Below, piece by piece: positions 7,296 to 14,531 of a stretch of 32,140 bases of DNA (positions are counted from its first letter, which is position 1; every line of letters starts with the position of its first letter). The notes beneath the pieces were generated by a model, which made no database searches, was not told the DNA's origin, and was given only the letters and a program-made list of their open reading frames with translations. The stretch lies in contig CAZBNU010000022.1 of NCBI GenBank assembly GCA_964493075.1, forward strand, positions 1-32,140, given 5' to 3'. The position numbers and the translations under genes were made by a program. Origin of the DNA: SLFT01 sp964493075. Its GTDB lineage: Bacteria > Hydrogenedentota > Hydrogenedentia > Hydrogenedentales > CAITNO01.

Positions 7296-7933
7296 ACCGC
7301 GTCTTTCGCCATAAGATCAAAACTATAGTCCGTAGCAATTGCAGCCACAGCAGTCACGGGGTTCTCCCGTTCCGCAAACACGCTTTCGCCCAGAATAAAA
7401 TCACAGGCTGCTTCTGCAGATTGCGCAGGAAACTCAACGCAACGGGCGCCGCACACGGTATTTTCCTCGTAGGTTGCAACGTAATAAATGCGTCCAAATT
7501 CAAGGGGGATGCGTTCTACCTGCAACCCGTCATGACGCACTACGCCGAGCCATCCTGCGCCTACATCCTTGTCCACTACAGCGCTGATGCGGGGCGTGTT
7601 GTAAGTGTCCTTTTCGTAATCCAGCATGAGGGACGAAAGCACCACCGCATCCCGAATCGGCATGCCGTTTTCAATCTTCTCGGCGATGACATCGGTCTGA
7701 CTGCCATTGGTGACCACGGCCACATCGCCATTGCGTACAATCCGGACGCAGTTGTAGGCAATGTAGGGGTTCTTCAGTACATCCCCCTCGTGACCGGGTT
7801 TTGGAACGATGCTTACTTTATCCTCGCCCAATACTGCGGAACGGTTCGGAAAAGACCTGCTTGAAACCCGGTACGCCGCGCACAAGCGTCCGTCAACAGT
7901 ACGTGCCACACTGACGATTCTTCCTACATACAT
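7283..7933 (-). CDS. IMP cyclohydrolase-like protein (archaeal PurO family)
   Basis: A 216-residue protein of the PurO-type IMP cyclohydrolase family. In archaea this enzyme closes the purine ring (FAICAR to IMP); bacterial members have no proven role that I know of. Family marks are the N-terminal MYVGRIV, then AAYRVSSRSFPNR (about 19-31), NPYIAYNCVR, and VVTNGSQTD. ATG 7933 is preferred over the longer frame to 8026 because the conserved sequence starts there and AAAGGG lies 8 bases upstream. It sits 34 bases after the PfkB kinase and upstream of purB, so purine metabolism is the natural context. The last residues are encoded by a tandem heptamer repeat, suggesting the original C-terminus was altered. 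Confidence 0.82.
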   Translation of the reverse strand: MYVGRIVSVARTVDGRLCAAYRVSSRSFPNRSAVLGEDKVSIVPKPGHEGDVLKNPYIAYNCVRIVRNGDVAVVTNGSQTDVIAEKIENGMPIRDAVVLSSLMLDYEKDTYNTPRISAVVDKDVGAGWLGVVRHDGLQVERIPLEFGRIYYVATYEENTVCGARCVEFPAQSAEAACDFILGESVFAERENPVTAVAAIATDYSFDLMAKDAVING

Positions 7934-7967
7934 TGTGCTACCCTTTTTGGCTCTGTTTTTTGCTGTA

Positions 7968-8963
7968 CTAAATCGAATCAACCCTGGCACGTATGCGCGC
8001 CCAGCCGTCTGCACTAGGCGATGCACCCAGAGTTGTTACGGTTTCTGCGCCAACGAGCGCGGCCAATGCGCCGCTTGTTTCCAGGGGCAATCCATAGAGA
8101 TGACCGTACAGGAATCCCGCCGCCCAGCAATCGCCGGCGCCTGTAGTATCCACTACAACATCCACCTTGTTGGCTTCCACAAACACACGTTCACCGCCGG
8201 ACTGCAACCAGGCGCCGTCTGCGCCAAGTTTCACTGCCGCAGTGGCGCATAATTCACCGAAAGCGTCCAATGCGGTTTCCGGCGAATTACTATCACAAAA
8301 AGCGCGTGCTTCATCTTCGTTTGCGAAAACAATGTCCACATAGTCGCGCAGCCAGTTTTCCAGATTCTGCCGCTCCTTGCGCACCACCTCAAAAGACCCC
8401 AGGTCGAGGCTGACACTGCAGCTTTGTTCCAAGGCCATCTCCAGTATTCTCAACGTGAGCGGTTCATCCAGCAGCGCATACCCTTCGATGTGTACATGGG
8501 TGTAGGCGCTGAAATCCTCCGGGGTTACTTCTGCCGGGGTTAACAGCATCGCTGCCCCAAGGTCCGTTCGCATGGTGCGTTCCCCGTCCGGAGTGATCAG
8601 GCTTAGACAACGCGCCGTGGGCTTTGCACCGGTCGTCTTGAATTGGGAGCAGTTGCCGCCCAGCGCTGAGAAAGCCTGTCGGTATATGTCCGCCATGTCG
8701 TCTTCGCCGGTCTTGCCAAGCAGTCCCACGGGCATTCCCATCTGCGCCAGAGCGCAAACGGTATTGGCGGCGCTGCCTCCTGGCGCTTGTACCGGTGGTT
8801 CCGGCAAGCGCGCCACAATGGCGTTCATCAACTCGGGCGTGACAAGTTCCATGCCGCCCTTTTCCCCGGCGACGGTGTCCAGAAATGCTTCCGGCACTTG
8901 GGCCAGAATATCCATGATGGGCGATCCGACGCCAAGCAAGGCTACATTTTTTTCTCTGATCAT
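7968..8963 (-). CDS. PfkB-family carbohydrate/nucleoside kinase, adenosine-kinase-like
   Basis: A 331-residue ribokinase-fold kinase. It has the N-terminal G-S-P-I-M-D-I-L segment, PGGSAANTVCALAQMG (substrate lid region, about 61-76), the middle DLGSFEVV strand, and the C-terminal signature DTTGAGDCWAAGF, whose G-A-G-D forms the anion hole with the catalytic Asp. The overall pattern, including SLITPDGERTMRTDLGAA, fits proteins annotated as adenosine kinase or a related PfkB sugar kinase. The context favours adenosine: metK ends 3 bases upstream, and PurO-like and PurB follow. Adenosine from S-adenosylhomocysteine would then be returned to AMP. That role is inferred. Confidence 0.87.
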   Translation of the reverse strand: MIREKNVALLGVGSPIMDILAQVPEAFLDTVAGEKGGMELVTPELMNAIVARLPEPPVQAPGGSAANTVCALAQMGMPVGLLGKTGEDDMADIYRQAFSALGGNCSQFKTTGAKPTARCLSLITPDGERTMRTDLGAAMLLTPAEVTPEDFSAYTHVHIEGYALLDEPLTLRILEMALEQSCSVSLDLGSFEVVRKERQNLENWLRDYVDIVFANEDEARAFCDSNSPETALDAFGELCATAAVKLGADGAWLQSGGERVFVEANKVDVVVDTTGAGDCWAAGFLYGHLYGLPLETSGALAALVGAETVTTLGASPSADGWARIRARVDSI

Positions 8964-8966
8964 AAC

Positions 8967-10160
8967 TTACGCTTTTTCTGCGACCGCGCTTTTCAGTTCA
9001 TCAACACGGTCCGTTTTTTCCCACGGGAAGATATCCCGTCCAAAATGGCCGTAAGCGGCTGTATCACGGTAAGACCAGCCGTTCGGTTTGCTGAGGCCAA
9101 GGGCTTTCATGATTCCCGCAGGCCGGAAATCGAAGAGACCGCTTGATTCCACTATTTGCTGCAACAGGTCATCGCTTACAGCACCCGTGCCAAAAGTGGA
9201 CACATTTACGCTCATGGGCTTTGCCACGCCGATGGCATAAGCCACCTGTATTTCGCACTTGGCTGCAAGTCCGGCGGCAACAATGTTCTTCGCCACGTAC
9301 CGGCTGTAATAGGCAGCGCTGCGGTCCACCTTTGTCGGGTCTTTACCGGAAAAGGCCCCGCCGCCATGACAGCCTACGCCGCCGTAGGTGTCCACAATGA
9401 TCTTGCGGCCGGTGAGTCCTGAATCGCCATGAGGCCCACCCACCACAAACCGTCCCGTCGGGTTCACAAAATATTCCGTGGCGTCAGTCAACAAACCCGT
9501 GGGTTCAAGCACTTCCATGGCCACTTTAAGCAGGTCTTCGCGAATTGTTTCAAGAGGCACATCTTCCGTCTGGTGGGAGAGCACTACTGCGGTAATGTGC
9601 GAAGGCTTTCCGTTTTCATATTGCACGGATACCTGCGATTTGGAATCGGGACGCAGATAGGAAATAATCCCTGCCTTGCGGATGCGGCTCAGCTCCGATA
9701 GCAGATGATGACTGTATTGAATAGGTGCTGGCATCAACTCCGGCGTTTCATCCGCCGCATAGCCGAACATCATACCCTGGTCGCCCGCGCCCTGTTCTGA
9801 AAAAAGGCCCATACCTTCATTCACACCCATGGCAATGTCAGGGGACTGTCCATGAAGGCGATTGAGGTACTGAAATGTCTTGTAACTGAATCCAATATCT
9901 TCGTGTACGTAGCCAATATCTTTCACAACTTCCCGTGCGATGGCTTCGGGGTTAATGCTGTCCCAGCCTTCGCAGGTGATTTCACCGGCATTGACCACGA
10001 GGTCTGTTGCCGCCAGGGTTTCGCAGCCCACATGGCTGTTCGGATCGGCGGCAAGACATGCGTCAAGTATGGCGTCAGAAATCTGGTCGCAAACCTTGTC
10101 GGGATGTCCTTCAGACACCGACTCGGACGTGAATACATGATTCGTCATTAACTTGCTCAT
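8967..10160 (-). CDS. metK: S-adenosylmethionine synthetase
   Basis: A 397-residue methionine adenosyltransferase that makes SAM from ATP and methionine in the cytoplasm. The sequence shows FTSESVSEGHPDK (ATP-site start), GAGDQGMMFGYA, and the P-loop-like GGGAFSGKDPTKVDRSAAY, the two hexapeptide-type signatures of the family. The frame opens at 10187, but ATG 10160 is the likely start because AGAAAGG lies 6 bases upstream and typical MetK begins there. It is followed after 3 bases by the PfkB kinase. The leader holds a GC-rich hairpin (10192-10215); no SAM riboswitch was recognised. Confidence 0.97.
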   Translation of the reverse strand: MSKLMTNHVFTSESVSEGHPDKVCDQISDAILDACLAADPNSHVGCETLAATDLVVNAGEITCEGWDSINPEAIAREVVKDIGYVHEDIGFSYKTFQYLNRLHGQSPDIAMGVNEGMGLFSEQGAGDQGMMFGYAADETPELMPAPIQYSHHLLSELSRIRKAGIISYLRPDSKSQVSVQYENGKPSHITAVVLSHQTEDVPLETIREDLLKVAMEVLEPTGLLTDATEYFVNPTGRFVVGGPHGDSGLTGRKIIVDTYGGVGCHGGGAFSGKDPTKVDRSAAYYSRYVAKNIVAAGLAAKCEIQVAYAIGVAKPMSVNVSTFGTGAVSDDLLQQIVESSGLFDFRPAGIMKALGLSKPNGWSYRDTAAYGHFGRDIFPWEKTDRVDELKSAVAEKA

Positions 10161-10191
10161 AGAAAACCTTTCTGTGTTATAAATCAAAATG

Positions 10192-10215
10192 CGCGGCGAA
10201 AAACGAAACGCCGCG
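10192..10215 (-). promoter_or_regulatory. GC-rich hairpin in the metK leader
   Basis: CGCGGCG (10192-10198) pairs perfectly with CGCCGCG (10209-10215) across a 10-base A-rich loop. It lies 32 bases before the metK start on the minus strand and is followed by a moderately T-rich run. It may be a terminator for the upstream kinase gene or a leader structure. A -10-like TATTAT lies about 30 bases further upstream (near 10242-10247). Confidence 0.5.
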
Positions 10216-10344
10216 TACGTGCATTAAGGGTGCATGCCTATATAATACCCCATCAGGCAGGGCGATGGCGAATCTGTTTTTGTTTTGGAAAACACAGACA
10301 CGCCCGGCCATACGCAGACATACCCGTTGGTTCTTTTCGGTGAT

Positions 10345-10722
10345 TTACAGGATAAAATTAAGGAGAGGGGGGCCCAGGGTAAGCAGGCCAACAATCGCTG
10401 CGCCCGTCGCTGCAATAAGGACTGCCCCGGCGGCAACATCCTTTGCCTGTTTGACAAGCGGGTGAAATTCCGGCGAGACCATATCCCCCAGAAATTCGAT
10501 GGCCGTATTCAGCGCCTCGGTGACCCATACCCCTGTAATTGCCGCTACCAGCCAAAGCCAATCGGCCTTAGGAATATGCAGCACAAACCCTGCGGTCACC
10601 ACGACCACTGTGGCGCAGGCATGAATCCTGGCATTTTGCTGGGTGCGCAACAGAACCCAGACACCGGCGAGTGCATGTTGAACGCTTCGCACTCGGGTTA
10701 TAAATGGACGCATTGGTAACAT
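10345..10722 (-). CDS. dgkA: Diacylglycerol/undecaprenol kinase (DgkA family)
   Basis: A 125-residue integral membrane kinase with three transmembrane helices. The N-terminal amphipathic segment R-S-V-Q-H-A-L-A-G-V and Q-N-A-R-I-H-A precede the first helix. The second has EALNTAIEFLGDM, where the Glu in N-T-A-I-E binds metal-ATP. The K-Q-A-K-D-V-A-A-G-A-V-L segment begins the third. The family phosphorylates diacylglycerol or undecaprenol to recycle lipid carriers for envelope synthesis; the Gram-positive-like 'NTAIE...KDVAAGAVL' pattern fits the undecaprenol type equally well. The start is ATG 10722, with ATG 10713 as an alternative. It is on the same strand as metK, 184 bases upstream, and probably a separate transcript. 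Confidence 0.9.
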   Translation of the reverse strand: MLPMRPFITRVRSVQHALAGVWVLLRTQQNARIHACATVVVVTAGFVLHIPKADWLWLVAAITGVWVTEALNTAIEFLGDMVSPEFHPLVKQAKDVAAGAVLIAATGAAIVGLLTLGPPLLNFIL

Positions 10723-10830
10723 CAGTATCCCTGCGAATAATGAACAGAATACAGCAACACGCTGCAGGACCGTCCGTAGTGTGTAAAAAATGATGCCACA
10801 AATACAACATTTTGCGATTTCGCTTAATTT

Positions 10831-10865
10831 TAGGCTGGGTTCCGCTACGCTTCACTCAGCCTGCA
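10831..10865. repeat. REP-like palindrome, single unit
   Basis: This 35-base unit has AGGCTGGGT at one end and ACTCAGCCT at the other, which pair with one mismatch. Its reverse complement aligns with the arms of the 7168-7255 element through GTGAAG, AGCG and AACCCA. It lies between dgkA and the prepilin gene. Confidence 0.7.
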
Positions 10866-10959
10866 ATATCCGATTTCTGGAGCTGAAACCTGATTTGTTT
10901 ACGATAAGTCAAAGTAGTGTGTAGAAATAACTTTTATCACGTCTGGTGTTATTAGTTTT

Positions 10960-11028
10960 GGTAATCGGTAGCCTTTGGTCAAAGATGATTGCCGCTAAGC
11001 CCACCTGATGAAGTGAAAACGACAGTGG
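10960..11028 (+). promoter_or_regulatory. Possible structured leader of the prepilin gene
   Basis: GGTAATC (10960-10966) can pair with GATTGCC (10987-10993, one G-U), enclosing a small CTTT/AAAG stem. Downstream, CCAC (11001-11004) can pair with GTGG (11025-11028), which overlaps the Shine-Dalgarno GGAG at 11027-11030. It matches no riboswitch that I recognise. Confidence 0.25.
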
Positions 11029-11038
11029 AGATTGTTTT

Positions 11039-11998
11039 ATGAAAAGGACCGGATTTACCCTGATTGAGCTGCTGGTCGTTATTGCCATTATCGGCATTCT
11101 TGCGGCTATCCTGCTGCCAGCATTGGCCCGTGCCCGAGAAGCGGCGCGGCGTGCCAGCTGCCAGAACAACCTGAAGCAATGGGGGCTGATTTACAAGATG
11201 TACGCCAATGAATCGCCTGGCGAGAAATTTCCGCCCATGCAGTTCAGCGCTTATTCAGAACACAATGCTGATATCGCGATTGGCCCGATGGTGATGTCTA
11301 TTTACCCGGAGTATCTGACCGATCCCGCCATCATTATTTGTCCTTCTGACCCTAATTCCTCTATTGAAGACCTGCAAGATGATACCGGAAAGGTAAATAT
11401 CTTCGATCAAAACCGCCGGGATCGTGTGGACATCAGTTACGCTTACATGGGCTGGGTGCTGGACAAATGCGGTAATGACCACAAGGATACGTTCATTCCT
11501 TTGGCCGATCTAATGTCCCTGATCCCTCAGGTGTCAGACCGTTTCATACTGGATGATCCCGATGCGAGCGGCCCGTATCAATTTATTTCGCTTTTGTTCG
11601 CGACAATCTCTGAAGTCAGGCAACTGCATTCGGCAGGGGCAGACCCGCTTTCTGGAAGTTTCTCGGTTGTAGATGCCGATAAACAAGTCAATCCCTTCAT
11701 GGATGTGCCTATGGGGAATGGCAATACCAATACCATTTACCGGCTCCGTGAAGGCGTGGAACGATTCCTGATTTCCGATATCAACAACCCCGGTGCGAGC
11801 GCCATGGCACAGAGCAATGTCTGGATTATGCATGACGCCCTTTCCACCAATGTGCAGTATTTTAATCATGTTCCGGGCGGCGCCAATGTTCTGTATATGG
11901 ACGGCCACGTCGAATTCCTGCGGTATCCGTCTGAAAAAGCGCCGGTAAATGAAGGTATCGCCTTGTTTCTTGGCACTATCCTTGATCGCACGATGGGT
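11039..11998 (+). CDS. Prepilin-type N-terminal cleavage / DUF1559-like protein, 3' end in assembly gap
   Basis: At least 320 residues are visible before the Ns. The N-terminus is a classic type IV prepilin/pseudopilin signal: K-R-T-G then F-T-L-I-E-L-L-V-V-I-A-I-I-G, cleaved after G5, with Glu at mature +5 (E10) and a helix ending ARAREAARRASC. The globular part contains N-N-L-K-Q-W, a mid-domain C-P-S-D, and near the end H277...YMDGHVEF. That is the H-X9-DG motif of DUF1559-type proteins, but with ten residues between H277 and D288. Such proteins are numerous in Planctomycetes and relatives and are thought to be exported by a type II secretion or pilus-like machine; none is encoded here. 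The start has GGAG 8 bases upstream. The true C-terminus is unknown. Confidence 0.88.
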
Positions 11999-12098
11999 NN
12001 NNNNNNNNNNNNNNNNNNNNNNNNNNNNNNNNNNNNNNNNNNNNNNNNNNNNNNNNNNNNNNNNNNNNNNNNNNNNNNNNNNNNNNNNNNNNNNNNNN
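11999..12098. other. Assembly gap (100 N)
   Basis: Exactly 100 N bases, the usual convention for a scaffold join of unknown length. It interrupts the 3' end of the prepilin gene, so the real distance and reading frame across it cannot be known. Confidence 0.99.
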
Positions 12099-12192
12099 AA
12101 CGGCGGCAGACGGCGTGGCCGGGGCCGGAACCGGGACAAAGCACAAGAAAATAAGACTGAACAAAATCAACAGTAAGCCCGTCAGGCATTAA
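12099..12192 (+). other. Post-gap 3' coding fragment (frame undetermined)
   Basis: All three plus frames are open from the gap: stops are at 12152-12154, 12174-12176 and 12190-12192. The middle frame gives a basic, Gly/Arg-rich then Lys/Gln-rich tail (NGGRRRGRGRNRDKAQ...), resembling a disordered nucleic-acid-binding tail. It could be the end of the prepilin protein or of another gene lost in the gap. A strong terminator follows. Confidence 0.4.
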
Positions 12193-12206
12193 TTGAAAAT
12201 AGTCTC

Positions 12207-12237
12207 AAAGACGATACCCCAGTATCGTCTTTTTTTT
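12207..12237 (+). terminator. Intrinsic terminator
   Basis: An 11-bp perfect stem, AAAGACGATAC (12207-12217) with GTATCGTCTTT (12222-12232), a 4-base loop, and a T-tract to 12237. It ends the prepilin/post-gap transcript. Confidence 0.93.
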
Positions 12238-12263
12238 GCTTAATGTTCTGAATCATGCCCTTT

Positions 12264-12273
12264 TGTTACAATA
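12264..12273 (+). promoter_or_regulatory. Putative -10 region (TGTTACAATA)
   Basis: TACAAT at 12267-12272, inside TGTTACAATA, lies 57 bases before the start of the GH172-like gene and after the terminator. The identical 10-mer is at 25828-25837. No convincing -35 box was found. Confidence 0.35.
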
Positions 12274-12328
12274 TAGACCTGTCAGCAGGGTATTGATGTT
12301 CTTCCAAGGTATACAAGGAGAAAAACAG

Positions 12329-14332
12329 ATGAAACACAAGACTCTTACCATGGCCTTAATGTTTATTATGGCAGCGCTTACAGGGGCAATTGGGGCGGGT
12401 GAAACGATCACACTCGAAACGCTATTGAAAGAAACTGTTTCCCTGGAACGGCTTGCCGTTATGCCTACACCTGCTTATGTAACCCGTCAGTTTTCCAGTT
12501 ACGATCAGAAATCCACTGATCCAGCCGTGCTTACGGAAGAAAACTGGTTTGCCAATTACGACCGCAATCAGCATTTGCGGGTTGAAGAGCATCAGGGACG
12601 CGAGGAATTCGTGTTGATGGATGCGGCTGGGCCGGGCGCGGTGGTACGCTTCTGGTCCGCCAATCCTCAGGAAGGCGGAGTCGTACGGATATATCTGGAT
12701 AACAGCGAATATCCCGCTATTGAAATGCCCCTGTACGTGTTATTAGGCGGCCAGACAGCGCCTTTTATCGCACCTCTTTCAGGGGAACGCGCCAAGGGCT
12801 GGAATTGTTATATGCCCATTCCCTATGCCAAGCACTGCAAAATCACGGTCAGCGAAGGGGATATTTATTACCAGATCAATTATCGTAGCTATGAAACAGG
12901 CACAAAGGTAGATAGTTTTACTTTGGCGCAGGCCGATAGGGCGATGTCCCTTATTCGTAAACAGGCCGCGTTACTATCAGCGCCTTATGGTACGGTTCCT
13001 GCGGATGCGGGAAAGACAACAACCTATGATGCCCATATACGTCCGGGTGGTACGGAAACGGTAACGCTTGACGGTCCCGGCGCCGTCTATCGCCTTACGT
13101 GCAAGGTGGGTGCGGCGGATATTGAAGCGGCATTACGCGCTTGTGTCATCACCATTGGTTTTGACGATCTCAAGGATGCAGTGTCAGCGCCCCTCGGAGA
13201 TTTTTTTGGCACGGCGCCCGGACCTAATCCATATCAGGCGCTGCCCATGGGCGTGCTCGAAGACGGCACGCTCTACAGCCATTGGGTGATGCCCTTCAAG
13301 GATATCGCCCATATTGCTGTCACGAATCACGGCGATAACGATGTTCAGCTTTATGGAGAAGTCGGTGTTGTGCCGCGGAAGCGGACCGAGGACAGCCTGT
13401 ATTTTCATGCCAAGTGGCGGGCAGAGAAAGACGTCCCTACCCGTCCCATGCAGGACTGGAATTACATGACCCTGGGCGGACAGGGACGTTTTGTCGGTGT
13501 TAGTCTTCACATTGCCAATCCCGTGGGAGAATGGTGGGGCGAAGGTGATGAGAAAATCTATGTGGACGGCGAGGCGTTTCCGAGCCACTTTGGTACGGGT
13601 ACGGAAGACTACTTTGGGTATGCCTGGTGCAATAACCAGGTTTTCATCCATGCCTACCACAACCAGCCCCGGTGCGACGGCCCCGGAAATTACGGACACA
13701 CTTCCGTAAACCGTATGCACATCATGGACGACATTCCCTTCAATGAGTCTTTCAGGTTTGACATGGAAGTCTGGCATTGGGCGGACACCAAGGTTACCCA
13801 GGCCATTACCGCCTATTGGTACGCCGCAGCCGAGGGCATGGATAATTTTGTCGTGCCGCCGAAAGACCTGTTGGTTGTTCCTGAATTCGAGCCGATAAAG
13901 GGGGTCGAAGGCGCCTTGGAAGGCGAAGAACTCACCGTGGTTTCAGTATCGGGCGGCACCGCGGAAGAACAGTCCGGCGTGGTGTGGAAATGGAGCAAGA
14001 TGAGCCATCTGTGGTGGCGCGATGGCAAGCCGGGCGACAAACTTGTGCTGGCTTTTCCCGTGGAGAATGCCGGGCGATACGAGGTCTTCGCCGTATTTAC
14101 CAAGGCCCGGGATTTTGGTATCCATCAGGTGATGATCAATGGCAAAGTAGCGGGCGAGGCGCGCGACTTCTTCCACAAGGACGGCGTCGTGGTTACCGAC
14201 GAAGTGTCCCTCGGTGAGTTTGATTTGGTTGCAGGCGACAACACCTTTGAAGTGCAGGCAATGGGCGCCAACCCGGAAGCCATTCCTGCTCACATGTTCG
14301 GGCTGGATTACCTGCGCCTTATAGAAAAGTAG
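12329..14332 (+). CDS. Secreted DUF2961 (GH172-like) protein
   Basis: A 667-residue secreted protein. It starts with a Sec signal (MKHKTLTMALMFIMAALTG, cleavage near A-x-G-A-G). The body matches DUF2961, now glycoside hydrolase family 172, which includes alpha-fructofuranosidase/difructose-dianhydride enzymes and arabinofuranosidases. Marks are AGPGAVVRFWSANPQEG, a middle PIPYAKHCKITV, YQINYRSY, and the catalytic-region motif SHFGTGTEDYFGYAW with E426. Residues from about 540 on form a separate beta-rich domain, probably carbohydrate-binding. ATG 12329 is chosen because AAGGAG lies 8 bases upstream and the signal peptide begins there, although the frame opens at 12236. It stands alone between two terminators. 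The substrate is unknown. Confidence 0.88.
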   Translation: MKHKTLTMALMFIMAALTGAIGAGETITLETLLKETVSLERLAVMPTPAYVTRQFSSYDQKSTDPAVLTEENWFANYDRNQHLRVEEHQGREEFVLMDAAGPGAVVRFWSANPQEGGVVRIYLDNSEYPAIEMPLYVLLGGQTAPFIAPLSGERAKGWNCYMPIPYAKHCKITVSEGDIYYQINYRSYETGTKVDSFTLAQADRAMSLIRKQAALLSAPYGTVPADAGKTTTYDAHIRPGGTETVTLDGPGAVYRLTCKVGAADIEAALRACVITIGFDDLKDAVSAPLGDFFGTAPGPNPYQALPMGVLEDGTLYSHWVMPFKDIAHIAVTNHGDNDVQLYGEVGVVPRKRTEDSLYFHAKWRAEKDVPTRPMQDWNYMTLGGQGRFVGVSLHIANPVGEWWGEGDEKIYVDGEAFPSHFGTGTEDYFGYAWCNNQVFIHAYHNQPRCDGPGNYGHTSVNRMHIMDDIPFNESFRFDMEVWHWADTKVTQAITAYWYAAAEGMDNFVVPPKDLLVVPEFEPIKGVEGALEGEELTVVSVSGGTAEEQSGVVWKWSKMSHLWWRDGKPGDKLVLAFPVENAGRYEVFAVFTKARDFGIHQVMINGKVAGEARDFFHKDGVVVTDEVSLGEFDLVAGDNTFEVQAMGANPEAIPAHMFGLDYLRLIEK

Positions 14333-14357
14333 ACCATTACAGGTTACTGTTTTTCCT

Positions 14358-14393
14358 ATGCCCCATGGCTCTGACCGCCGCGGGGCATTTTTT
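14358..14393 (+). terminator. Intrinsic terminator of the GH172-like gene
   Basis: ATGCCCC (14358-14364) pairs with GGGGCAT (14382-14388), with a further GGC/GCC inside the loop, and is followed by TTTTT to 14393. It is 26 bases after the stop codon. Confidence 0.82.
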
Positions 14394-14531
14394 ACAAACT
14401 CAATGTTTAGTATGCTTATCAAATGTTAAGGAATAGAATCTTTCGCCAGTTCGTTACCTTAATCAAGTAGGGCATGAACAGTTGAAACAACAGTAAATCT
14501 TGGTTAAAGAATGAAAGTAAAGGAGAGGATC

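Larger units (their letters stand above)
10723..11038. other. 316-base divergent intergenic region
   Basis: It separates the minus-strand dgkA from the plus-strand prepilin gene, so it should hold both promoters. It contains a REP-like palindrome (10831-10865), a 14-base direct repeat GTAGTGTGTARAAA (10776-10789 and 10914-10927), and a foldable stretch before the prepilin gene (10960-11028). I see no ORF with coding character in it. Confidence 0.6.
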
